DNA of 8,480 nt, taken from SZUA-430 sp034440175 (GTDB lineage Bacteria; Pseudomonadota; Alphaproteobacteria; Micropepsales; Micropepsaceae). This document shows positions 1 to 8,129 of the stretch, one piece after another. The notes beneath the pieces were generated by a model that was not told where the DNA came from, did no database searches, and was given only the letters and a program-made list of their open reading frames with translations. The translations under genes were made by a program, and so were the position numbers. Numbering within the stretch: the stretch's first letter is position 1; each line of letters starts with the position of its first letter. The stretch spans positions 1 to 8,480 of the forward strand of contig JAWXBO010000014.1 in assembly GCA_034440175.1 (NCBI GenBank), in the 5' to 3' direction.

Positions 1-115
1 ACCCGTCCGCGACGGATAACGCCCCCAAACCACACCCAACCGCAAACCCGCCAATCAATGGACTGCAGATGCCTGAAACTTCAAAATGAGAATTGCTGCA
101 GGTTCAGAGCCGGGG

Positions 116-144
116 TTGATAGAATCAGCCTGGCGCTTCAGAAT
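116..144 (+). promoter_or_regulatory. Candidate sigma-70-type promoter for the DoxX gene
   Basis: TTGATA at 116-121 (5 of 6 bases match TTGACA) is followed after exactly 17 bases by CAGAAT at 139-144 (4 of 6 match TATAAT). Transcription would start near 151, about 20 bases before the ATG at 173. This supports the short form of the protein, because the in-frame ATG at 86 lies upstream of this promoter. It was found by eye only. Confidence 0.45.
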
Positions 145-172
145 GGGTTTCTCGCGAATCGGGAGATCACTG

Positions 173-571
173 ATGCCCTTCGAAAATGCCCTTGCGCCGT
201 ATTCACCCCAATTGTTGAGCCTCCTGCGTATCATGACAGGGTTATTGTTCCTGGCGCACGGGACGGCGAAGCTGTTTTCCTTTCCCCACGTTGAGATGTT
301 CGACAATCTTGAGATTGCGTCCTTGACCGGTGTTGCGGGCATCCTTGAAGTCGTGGGCGGAACGTTGATCGCGATAGGCCTGTTCACACGGCCGGTAGCA
401 TTTATCTTGTCGGGTCAGATGGCTGTCGCCTATTTCATGGCTCACGCGCCGCAGAATTTTTTCCCGATCCTGAATGGCGGGGAAAGCGCAATCCTGTTCA
501 GCTTCATCTTCATCTATCTGGCGGCGGCAGGTGCTGGGCCCTGGAGCGTAGACGCCGCGCGTAAAAACTAG
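173..571 (+). CDS. DoxX-family membrane protein
   Basis: A 132-residue inner-membrane protein with four predicted membrane helices, at about residues 12-35, 49-71, 74-92 and 104-122. Family hallmarks are the RxxxGLLFLAHGxxKLF pattern at residues 19-35, a Glu-containing second helix (E59) leading to IGLFTRP, and NGGESA near residue 101 followed by GPWSVD at 122-127. DoxX-like proteins are small quinone- or redox-linked membrane subunits. In bacteria most have no proven reaction, and some act in sulfur oxidation or in oxidoreductase complexes. The start at 173 is preferred over the ATG at 86 because GGGAG lies at 161-165 with 7-nt spacing and a promoter lies between the two ATGs. It looks monocistronic, with no same-strand gene close behind it. 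The family is clear; the physiological role is unknown. Confidence 0.88.
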   Translation: MPFENALAPYSPQLLSLLRIMTGLLFLAHGTAKLFSFPHVEMFDNLEIASLTGVAGILEVVGGTLIAIGLFTRPVAFILSGQMAVAYFMAHAPQNFFPILNGGESAILFSFIFIYLAAAGAGPWSVDAARKN

Positions 572-913
572 GGCCCGGAATCTTAACTGGGTGAGACGGA
601 TTTTAGCACTTCTCCCTTTGAGAAGCTGGCCCGCCACTTCGGCGGGACTGATGAGGGGACGCCACGCCGGACTTCGGTCCCACTTGCAGCGCTCGCGCAG
701 CCGCAATGCAAGATAGATGAACTACGAAGCGACAAAGAGAATGATACGGGGACATCTTATATATTTCCCGTTCACGTCATAAGCGCGGCCAAACCGGGCA
801 GTCAAGCAGGTCGTAAGTGCTGAAATCGCTTCTGCGAACAACAGACGCAGGCGCCCCAGGCAAGGAACGTGACGCCCACTTTGTTCCCCGCCGCCAGAAC
901 AATCTCACCCAAC
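572..913. other. Intergenic region between convergent doxX-like and GST genes
   Basis: No credible gene is seen here. It holds the two-hairpin repeat described at 597-662. It also holds a REP-like site at about 746-769, where GGGGAC (748-753) is followed by an A/T-rich stretch and then TTTCCCG. Similar GGGGAC plus TATACT/TATTT motifs occur upstream of the transposase remnant near 3303. The open frame on the opposite strand over 242-706 is an antisense shadow of the DoxX gene. No T-rich intrinsic terminator was found. Confidence 0.6.
597..662. repeat. Two-hairpin intergenic palindromic repeat of alphaproteobacterial type
   Basis: There are two adjacent hairpins: CTTCTC (609-614) with GAGAAG (620-625), and CCCGCC (630-635) with GGCGGG (641-646), followed by GATGAGGGGAC. 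Read on the minus strand it begins GTCCCCTCATC, has a GC palindrome, then GCTTCTC and GGGAGAAG. From memory, this layout matches short palindromic repeats common between genes in Rhizobiales and Caulobacterales. It lies just after the DoxX stop codon and could also stabilise the 3' end of that mRNA. Assignment to a named repeat family is from memory, not a search. Confidence 0.55.
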
Positions 914-1546
914 TCAGAAAATCAGGATGCCCTTCACTTCATCGCGCACGCGATAGCGCTCGTTCCACGCCGCAATGTGATCGAGCCCATCGGGCAGCTG
1001 CAACTTTCCAAACCGTGCAAATTGCAGCGCCGCCGCGAGCGAACAATCGGCAATCGTTGGCCGCGCACCGGCAACAAACGCCCGCCCGTCGCCAAGCGTC
1101 TGGTTCAGCACTGCCAAAGGCCGCTTCATCGCCTCACTGAACCATGACACCACACCGCGGTTCGGCGGATAGCCAGCCGGCGAGTTCGTGGCGTGCACGA
1201 TCATCGCGACCGCATAGAGAATATCGGAATCAATGCTGCGCTCCAGCGCTCTCACCCGCGCCCGCTCTTGCGCCCCGGTGCCAATCATCGATGGCTCAGG
1301 CCAGCGCTCCTCGAAATACTCGATGATGGCCAGCGATTCCGGTATCACAAGCCCATCATCAAGCTGCAGGAATGGCACGCGCTGCAAGCCGTTCAGTGCC
1401 GCGATAGCAGGCGAACTTTGCTCGCCCTTCATCAGGTTCACGGCTACGCGCTCCAACGGGATGACACACCCCAACGCCGCCTTTTCTGCGAGAAAAAGCT
1501 CAAGCTTTGTCGGGTTCGGCGCCACGCGCTGGGTAAAGAGTTTCAA
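914..1546 (-). CDS. Glutathione S-transferase family protein
   Basis: A 210-residue cytosolic enzyme of normal GST length. The N-terminal thioredoxin-like domain (about residues 1-80) starts KLFTQRVAPNPTKLELFLAEKA. It carries the cis-proline motif VPFL and the glutathione-binding ExS-type motif PESLAIIEYFEERWP. The all-helical C-terminal domain follows, with GARPTIADCSLAAAL matching the conserved N-capping and hydrophobic-staple region. Such enzymes usually conjugate or reduce substrates with glutathione; the substrate cannot be told from sequence. The start is a TTG at 1546-1544. Homologues begin MKLF/MKLY at this point, and AGGAGA stands 5 nt upstream. The 82 in-frame codons further upstream overlap the transposase remnant read backwards and look non-coding. 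The motif LNGLQRVPFL differs from the commoner NPxGxVPxL. It is transcribed divergently from the MFS island. Confidence 0.9.
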   Translation of the reverse strand: MKLFTQRVAPNPTKLELFLAEKAALGCVIPLERVAVNLMKGEQSSPAIAALNGLQRVPFLQLDDGLVIPESLAIIEYFEERWPEPSMIGTGAQERARVRALERSIDSDILYAVAMIVHATNSPAGYPPNRGVVSWFSEAMKRPLAVLNQTLGDGRAFVAGARPTIADCSLAAALQFARFGKLQLPDGLDHIAAWNERYRVRDEVKGILIF

Positions 1547-1551
1547 GGCGA

Positions 1552-1557
1552 TCTCCT
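1552..1557 (-). promoter_or_regulatory. Ribosome binding site that sets the GST TTG start
   Basis: On the minus strand AGGAGA (1557 to 1552) lies 5 nt before TTG at 1546-1544. No ATG or GTG in that frame is near a comparable site, so this decides the start codon. Confidence 0.7.
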
Positions 1558-1693
1558 GTCGGACACTGCGGATGCCGGCAACACCTACCACCGCCAAGCC
1601 TTGCCCCGCAACTGACCCGGCGCCCTCGGCTGTAGTGCGTTTACTGTTTGAAAAACGGTTTGCGCCATTCGGCGTTCGAGCGTCCGGGCGCGA

Positions 1694-1906
1694 CTGGTTG
1701 AGCGTGCCCGCGACTGGCGCTGGTCGAGTGCTCGCGCGCATCTCGCGGGCCGCGACGACGGACTGGTGCGCGTCAAGCCGCTCTTGAAACACGTTGACGA
1801 CTGGAGCGCGTTTCTGGGCAAACGCCTGACCGGCGTAGAGATTGAACCGGCCCGCGCGCGAGAGCGCTCAGGCCAGCCGCTCGCCGCGCCATCATTCCTC
1901 AAACAG
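1694..1906 (+). repeat. 213-bp direct repeat, left copy (transposase middle segment)
   Basis: Aligned by hand with 3811-4023, it shows 27 differences and no gaps over 213 bases, about 87% identity. Both copies end in the same 17 bases (CATCATTCCTCAAACAG) and then diverge completely. Confidence 0.85.
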
Positions 1907-1976
1907 ATCGAAAAGCGCCGCCGTCGTACATTGACAAAGCAAAAGCCAGGCCCCAAACCGAAGGACGCCAGCGCCG

Positions 1977-1983
1977 AAGGGGG
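1977..1983 (+). promoter_or_regulatory. Likely ribosome binding site of the MFS gene
   Basis: AAGGGGG lies 5 nt before the GTG at 1989, inside the last codons of the transposase remnant. The next in-frame ATG (2064) would cut into the first membrane helix, so GTG 1989 is the only start with a usable site. Confidence 0.5.
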
Positions 1984-1988
1984 CAAGA

Positions 1989-3188
1989 GTGGGAGATAAG
2001 TATAGCGTCTTTTTAGTTTCCAAAAAGATTCCCCGCACCGTCTGGGCACTCGGATTCGTTTCGATGTTCATGGATATCTCGTCGGAGATGATCCATAGCC
2101 TGTTGCCAATTTTTCTTGTCACTACGCTCGGCGCAAGTCCGGCTCTGCTTGGCGTCATTGAAGGAATTGCGGAAGCAACCGCGTCGATCACTAAAGTGTT
2201 TTCCGGGTGGCTTAGTGACTGGTTGGGAAAGCGAAAGTTGCTCGCGGTGATTGGCTACGGGCTTGGCGCGATCTCAAAACCCGTGTTTCCGTTGGCTGTG
2301 ACACCATTTGAAGTACTTGGCGCTCGATTCGTTGATCGCGTTGGCAAAGGCATTCGAGGGGCTCCACGTGATGCACTTGTTGCAGACGTAACGCCTCTTG
2401 AAATTCGAGGTGCTGCATACGGACTTCGACAGGCGCTCGACACCGTTGGTGCATTTGTAGGACCCCTTGCAGCAATCGGTCTGATGTTCGTGCTTGCAGG
2501 TGACATGCGTGCTGTCTTTTGGTGGGCGGCGTTACCAGCTGGCATCGCAGTTTTGCTCCTTATCCTCGGTGTTGAAGATCCTGCACACCTTGCAAATAAT
2601 AAGGAGAAGAAACCACCAATCACTTGGGCGGACGTTCGACGCATCGGGCCTGCGTACCGGAGTGTCGTTATCGTCGGCGTTTCTGTCACGATGGCACGGT
2701 TCAGCGAGGCGTTCTTGGTGCTTCGCGCGCAAGATGTCGGTTTGGCTATCGCACTCGTGCCGCTCGTGATGGTCGTGATGAACGTCGTTTATTCTGTCGT
2801 TTCAACACCTGCCGGACAATGGTCTGATCGAATTGATCGACGAATCGTTCTTGCTATCAGTCTCGCTGCGCTGATTGCAGCTGATCTTGTGCTCGCGCTT
2901 TTCGATAGTGTGCTTGGCGCACTCATTGGTGCCGCTCTCTGGGGTCTTCACATGGGGTTGTCACAGGGATTGTTTGCGGCACTTGTTGCAGACACCGCGC
3001 CAGTATCAATGCGTGGAACCGCTTTCGGTGTTTTCAATTTGGCATCAGGCGTCGCGATGCTTGCAGCAAGTGCGTTAGCTGGATTTCTGTGGACTCTCTA
3101 TGGTGCACAAGCGACATTTTTGAGTGGTGCCGTTTTTGCTGCACTCGCGTTGGTCGGACTATTCGCCGTGATACGACGCGCGTCATAG
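1989..3188 (+). CDS. MFS transporter, probable drug or metabolite efflux permease
   Basis: A 399-residue inner-membrane protein of the length and hydrophobic pattern expected for 12 membrane helices in two six-helix halves. It has the MFS motif A in loop 2-3 as GWLSDWLGKRK (residues 73-83) and a degenerate partner in the second half, GQWSDRIDRR. The loop after helix 4 carries DRVGKGIRGAPRD (116-128), typical of a proteobacterial MFS group annotated only as efflux or unspecified. Acidic residues D29 and E33 lie in the first helix and could take part in proton coupling. The substrate is unknown. Homologues start around KIPRTVWALGFVS, so the first 10 or so residues from GTG 1989 may be a local addition. 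It sits between two transposase remnants. Its codons (many CTT, GCA, GTT) are less GC-rich than those of clpB, which suggests separate acquisition. The frame is intact. Confidence 0.9.
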   Translation: MGDKYSVFLVSKKIPRTVWALGFVSMFMDISSEMIHSLLPIFLVTTLGASPALLGVIEGIAEATASITKVFSGWLSDWLGKRKLLAVIGYGLGAISKPVFPLAVTPFEVLGARFVDRVGKGIRGAPRDALVADVTPLEIRGAAYGLRQALDTVGAFVGPLAAIGLMFVLAGDMRAVFWWAALPAGIAVLLLILGVEDPAHLANNKEKKPPITWADVRRIGPAYRSVVIVGVSVTMARFSEAFLVLRAQDVGLAIALVPLVMVVMNVVYSVVSTPAGQWSDRIDRRIVLAISLAALIAADLVLALFDSVLGALIGAALWGLHMGLSQGLFAALVADTAPVSMRGTAFGVFNLASGVAMLAASALAGFLWTLYGAQATFLSGAVFAALALVGLFAVIRRAS

Positions 3189-3218
3189 GCTTGGCAACAT
3201 TTCACCAACCAAATTACT

Positions 3219-3330
3219 GTGGAAATAAAGGGACGCAATGATTGAGTGACAGGCACCCCTGAGAGGCGCGCCTGTCACACTAGCGTGACTTTGAATTAAG
3301 GGGTGGAAGTAAGGGGACGATATACTCAAT
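3219..3330 (+). repeat. REP-like element upstream of the RAYT: paired GGGAC repeats around a hairpin
   Basis: Two 17-base direct repeats, at 3219-3235 and 3303-3319, read GTGGAA(A/G)TAA(A/G)GGGACG and match at 15 of 17 positions. Between them is a hairpin with a perfect 9-bp stem, GTGACAGGC (3246-3254) and GCCTGTCAC (3270-3278), with a 15-nt loop. ATTGAGT (3241-3247) and ACTCAAT (3324-3330) are also reverse complements, so the whole block can fold. GGGGAC-type motifs followed by TATACT are common just upstream of RAYT genes, which suggests this is the DNA once recognised by the neighbouring transposase. Confidence 0.65.
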
Positions 3331-3364
3331 TGATAATCCGCCTGCCCTCCTGTAAGGCCCCGCC

Positions 3365-4038
3365 ATTGCACGAATAGCACGCGTGGTGGTTCCAGGCTGC
3401 CCCCATCGCGTCACCCACCCGCCTTCGCGTCGCCGCTTCACTTCCAAAAATACACTGCGGTCGCGTCGGTGGGCAGGTCTTGGCAACCGCCGGCAGAGGT
3501 CGTTCTTCGAGGACGACGTCTATCTGCGTTACAAGGAACTCCTTGCTGAGGGCTGCAAGGCGGCGGGCGTGGAGATCTGGGCCTATTGCCTGATGCCCAA
3601 CCACTGCCACCTGATTCTGGTGCCGCAAGACGCGGACGGGTTGCACGCGGCTCTCGGTGAAGCGCACCGGCGCTACACGCGGATGATCAATGCGCGCAAG
3701 AACTGGACCGGCTATCTCTGGCAAGGGCGTTTCGCCTCGGTCGCGATGGACGAAAGCCATTTGATGACCTGCGTGCGGCTCATGTCGAGTAAAATCCCGA
3801 CTGAGCGCGGCTGGTTGATCGCGCCCGCGACTGGCGCTGGTCAAGTGCTGGCGCGCATCTCGCAGGCCGCGACGATGGACTGGTGCGCGTCAAGCCGCGC
3901 TTGAAGCAAGTCGATGACTGAAGCGCGTTTCTGAGCGAACGGCTGACCGGCGCAGAGCTTGAACCCATCCGCGCGCGGGAGCGCACCGGCAGGCCACTCG
4001 CCTCGCCATCATTCCTCAAACAGTATGTTCTCATTTAG
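3365..4038 (+). pseudogene. Degenerate RAYT (Y1/HUH) transposase, right copy
   Basis: The N-terminal and middle parts of a REP-associated tyrosine transposase. The first frame (3365 to about 3790) reads IARIARVVVPGCPHRVT, then a 22-codon insertion (3416-3481), then GNRRQRSFFEDD. It contains the HUH metal-binding motif PNHCHLI (HxH at 3602-3610) and GYLWQGRFAS. Where homologues carry RYVxLNPV with the probable catalytic tyrosine, this copy has CVRLMSSK, and the reading frame shifts there. The second frame then reads DRARDWRWSSA and on to PSFLKQ, broken by TGA at 3802-3804 and at 3919-3921 (TGG in the left copy). The basic C-terminal tail is missing; similarity ends at 4023, with a stop at 4036-4038. 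The expected ATG start is ATT (3365). The gene is clearly dead, although its first 170 or so codons could still be translated from GTG 3383. Confidence 0.85.
3811..4023 (+). repeat. 213-bp direct repeat, right copy (transposase middle segment)
   Basis: Gap-free partner of 1694-1906 at about 87% identity by hand count, in the same orientation, flanking the MFS gene. The divergence suggests two old members of one transposase family rather than a recent duplication. Confidence 0.85.
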
Positions 4039-4221
4039 TTCTTGACATGGCTATATTTATACACTATGCAGGAAGAGCGGCCATTTTCATTCAGTCAGCG
4101 GCTTTTTCAGGGCCACGCTGGCGCCACCATGACTTTGATCGGGTCGACGGCCGCGATGTGGGTACTAGGGCGACAAGTGTTGCTGAAGCGCTGCCTAGGT
4201 CTAGTGGCCAGCGACCTCAAA

Positions 4222-4331
4222 TTGTCTTTTTGCACGTCTTTGCATGGCTCATGTTTCTCAAAAACGGCGGAAATCTGGGATTTACTTTTTTAACAAATGG
4301 CGGAAAACTGTCTTTTTGCAAACTTTGCATG
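4222..4331 (+). repeat. Short imperfect direct repeat, about 24 bases, 86 bases apart
   Basis: TGTCTTTTTGCA at 4223-4234 and 4309-4320 (the first base T in both, with one difference just upstream) is followed in each copy by nearly the same CTTTGCATG (4238-4246 and 4323-4331). GGCGGAAA also occurs twice between and beside them (4266-4273 and 4299-4306). The second copy can form a hairpin through TGCAAAAG at 4329-4336. Function unknown. Confidence 0.5.
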
Positions 4332-4647
4332 CAAAAGGGGGAGAGGGGGGGAGGGTACTTCAACACGACCTACGACGCGGGTCGGATGTAGACGAAGGGT
4401 TGCTGATCGCGCGGGGCGTTGGGTTTCTTTGCGCAGGCGGGCCGATATCATTAGGCCCAGTCTGGGGCTTTCGAGTTTGAGGGCGATGGCGCCCTTCGAA
4501 GCGGTGACATAATACGTTCCGCTGATGACGCTCTGAGGGTGGATGTGGCCGGTGTGACGCCTGTGTGATGCAGAAAACGGCTGAAATCAGCCAATGTGAC
4601 GCTGTGCCGGCTGAAGTAACTTTGGTGGTCCCACCCACATTCAAGAC

Positions 4648-4675
4648 CTTGCCGAACATCAATGTCATCCCAAAT
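4648..4675 (+). promoter_or_regulatory. Candidate sigma-32 (RpoH) heat-shock promoter of clpB
   Basis: CTTG at 4648-4651 is followed after 17 bases by CCCAAAT at 4669-4675. This fits the alphaproteobacterial RpoH pattern CTTG-N17-CYTATNT in spacing and in most positions of the -10 part. It would leave a leader of about 50 nt before the ATG at 4736. clpB is a standard RpoH target, which raises the prior. The match is imperfect and judged by eye. Confidence 0.4.
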
Positions 4676-4735
4676 GGAGGAGCGTGTACTTCATAGTGGC
4701 CTGAACCGACTCAGGCGAGACTAAAGAGACCCGAC

Positions 4736-7329
<2,594 letters not shown>

Positions 7330-7333
<4 letters not shown>

Positions 7334-7785
7334 GCCGGATATTTGAACGGGCAGGCGTCAAAGACTTGCCCGATCGCAAGGCCGGCACCCTCCAGCGAGA
7401 ACGCAGCCGTGGCATCATCATGCTTAATCGAGACGCTGCCGCCGGCTTGAAACAGGCCGGCAATAAACGCCGCGTCCGAACCCTTGATTTCATAGGCGCC
7501 GATCCCATCCGTGATCGGCGCCAGCTTGGCGGTCGTGTCGTAGGGCCCTTCGGCGAAGTCGAAGCGCACATCTTCCCATTCGGGTTCTGCCGTCGAGAAC
7601 CGCTTGTCAGCATATGCCGCGTCCCCCAAATTGTATTGGAGAACCACACCAACAATCCCGCCGCAGGAAAACTGGAGACCAACACCTGGCCGCTCTCGAA
7701 TCTCGGCCACATAAACCGCCTGCCCCAATGGATCTTGTTCCACTTGAAACGCCCACGCCGCAGCGATGACCAGTAAATGAAACAT
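7330..7785 (-). CDS. Secreted protein of unknown function
   Basis: A 151-residue protein I do not recognise. The N-terminus MFHLLVIAAAWA is a short hydrophobic signal peptide with a possible cleavage after AWA (residue 12), so it is probably periplasmic. The mature part is acidic in its middle (AEPEWEDVRFDFAEG, about 66-80). It has exactly two cysteines, C41 in LQFSCGG and C145 in DACPF, placed to form a disulfide. The C-terminal pattern AAFSLEGAGLAIGQVFDAC resembles the ends of several small uncharacterised alphaproteobacterial secreted proteins, but I cannot assign a family. The ATG overlaps the stop of the upstream gene in TGATG, a translational-coupling arrangement; its own Shine-Dalgarno (GGCGAAG) is weak and distant. 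Its TAG overlaps the clpB TAA region by 4 nt, tail to tail. The longer in-frame extension to 8001 overlaps the upstream gene in another frame and is rejected. Confidence 0.72.
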
Positions 7786-8048
7786 CAAGGCTGCAACTTC
7801 GCCTGCAGCGGCTCGCTCTGCGCAACCTTTGCACCAGCCTCGCTCTGGGCGTCCTGCACTGCGGCGGATGGCGTCGTTGACCCCAGCCAGGTAAAATTTG
7901 TCGAGAACTGGGGCGGCTCTGCGGAACTCAAAATAGTGATGGCCAAAAGTGCTACGGTCAGAATGGCGGCCATGGTAGCCGCCGCAGGCAGCCAAGGACA
8001 CTTCGACTGTGCGCTTTCCGTGTCTGCTCTAACACCTTGAATATCCAA
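7785..8048 (-). CDS. Small single-pass membrane protein of unknown function
   Basis: An 87-residue protein with one clear membrane helix at about residues 22-41 (MAAILTVALLAITILSS within it), a short N-terminal cytosolic part with one Cys, and a C-terminal tail rich in Ala, Gln, Ser and Thr that should face the periplasm. No family is recognised. The start is TTG at 8048-8046, with a G-run (8059-8054) 5 nt upstream. The alternative ATG at 7973 would begin exactly at the helix and has no good ribosome site. Its TGA shares one base with the ATG of the secreted-protein gene, so the two should be co-translated and may act together at the inner membrane. A possible promoter with an operator-like palindrome lies about 40-80 bases upstream. 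Confidence 0.6.
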   Translation of the reverse strand: MDIQGVRADTESAQSKCPWLPAAATMAAILTVALLAITILSSAEPPQFSTNFTWLGSTTPSAAVQDAQSEAGAKVAQSEPLQAKLQP

Positions 8049-8084
8049 CGAAGCCCCCCAACTCTAGCCAACACTGCACCACTG

Positions 8085-8129
8085 ATTCGTGGACTTTCCC
8101 GTCTCGTCATGTCAACCGTGCCACGGTTG
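8085..8129 (-). promoter_or_regulatory. Possible promoter with overlapping palindromic operator for the two-gene unit
   Basis: On the minus strand TTGACA (8115 to 8110) is a perfect -35 box. The best -10 is weak: ACGAAT at 8090-8085 with a long 19-base spacer. Overlapping the -35 by three bases is a perfect 17-bp palindrome, CAACCGTG-C-CACGGTTG (8113-8129), a layout expected of a repressor or activator site. The start would fall near 8078, giving a leader of about 30 nt before TTG 8048. Confidence 0.4.

Larger units (their letters stand above)
1682..1999 (+). pseudogene. C-terminal remnant of a RAYT (Y1/HUH) transposase, left copy
   Basis: A 105-codon open stretch encodes only the C-terminal part of a REP-associated tyrosine transposase. 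It starts at VRARLVERARDWRWSSA and runs through HLAGRDDGLVRVKPLL to the basic tail RKPGPKPK-like sequence KQKPGPKPK, ending at TAA 1997-1999. The HUH domain with its HxH metal site and the catalytic tyrosine region are absent; upstream of about 1682 the similarity stops. RAYTs are single-copy chromosomal nucleases that act on REP hairpins, so a headless copy should be inactive. Its middle part (1694-1906) pairs with 3811-4023 in the right copy, but it has no internal stops of its own. Its last 11 bases overlap the start of the MFS gene. A short product from the GTG at 1766 is conceivable but unlikely to be functional. Confidence 0.8.
4039..4735. other. Long intergenic region upstream of clpB, no supported gene
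   Basis: I see no convincing gene in about 700 bases. The short open frames here (for example from 4042, 4047, 4244 and 4297 on plus, and 4668 to 4360 on minus) overlap one another, have poor start sites and match no family I know. TTGACA at 4042-4047 has only a weak -10 17 bases on. There are several short hairpins: GGGCC/GGCCC (4439-4443, 4454-4458), GGGCG/CGCCC (4481-4485, 4490-4494) and GGCTG/CAGCC (4579-4583, 4588-4592). A short direct repeat TGTGACGC plus CTGTG/TGTG occurs at 4553-4565 and 4595-4606. The G-run at about 4337-4353 separates an A/T-rich left half from a GC-rich right half. It may be decayed mobile DNA next to the clpB leader. Confidence 0.55.

Noticed and set aside
242..706. 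154-codon minus-strand frame over the DoxX gene and downstream repeat
   Set aside because: It covers a conserved DoxX gene in antisense and runs through the palindromic repeat.
1193..1787. Plus-strand open frames of 140 and 184 codons opposite the GST gene
   Set aside because: They are antisense to a clearly conserved GST domain and have no recognisable protein pattern.
1547..1792. 82-codon N-terminal extension of the GST frame
   Set aside because: It overlaps transposase-derived DNA on the other strand, is not GST-like, and a strong ribosome site marks the TTG at 1546.
1682..4038. Classical composite transposon carrying the MFS gene
   Set aside because: RAYT genes are not known to form composite transposons, both copies are incomplete, they differ at about 13% of sites, and no terminal inverted repeats or target duplications were found.
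4042..4391. Short plus-strand frames of 83 and 114 codons after the right transposase remnant
   Set aside because: Overlapping frames with no ribosome site, no known motif and repeats inside; decayed DNA is more likely.
7348..7372. CGGGCA/TGCCCG hairpin as a clpB terminator
   Set aside because: The stem is only 6 bp with a 13-nt loop and no T-run follows on either strand; it also lies inside the convergent gene.
7366..7776. 136-codon plus-strand frame opposite the secreted-protein gene
   Set aside because: The minus-strand gene has a signal peptide, paired cysteines and coupling to its neighbour; the plus frame has none and starts inside the clpB 3' flank.
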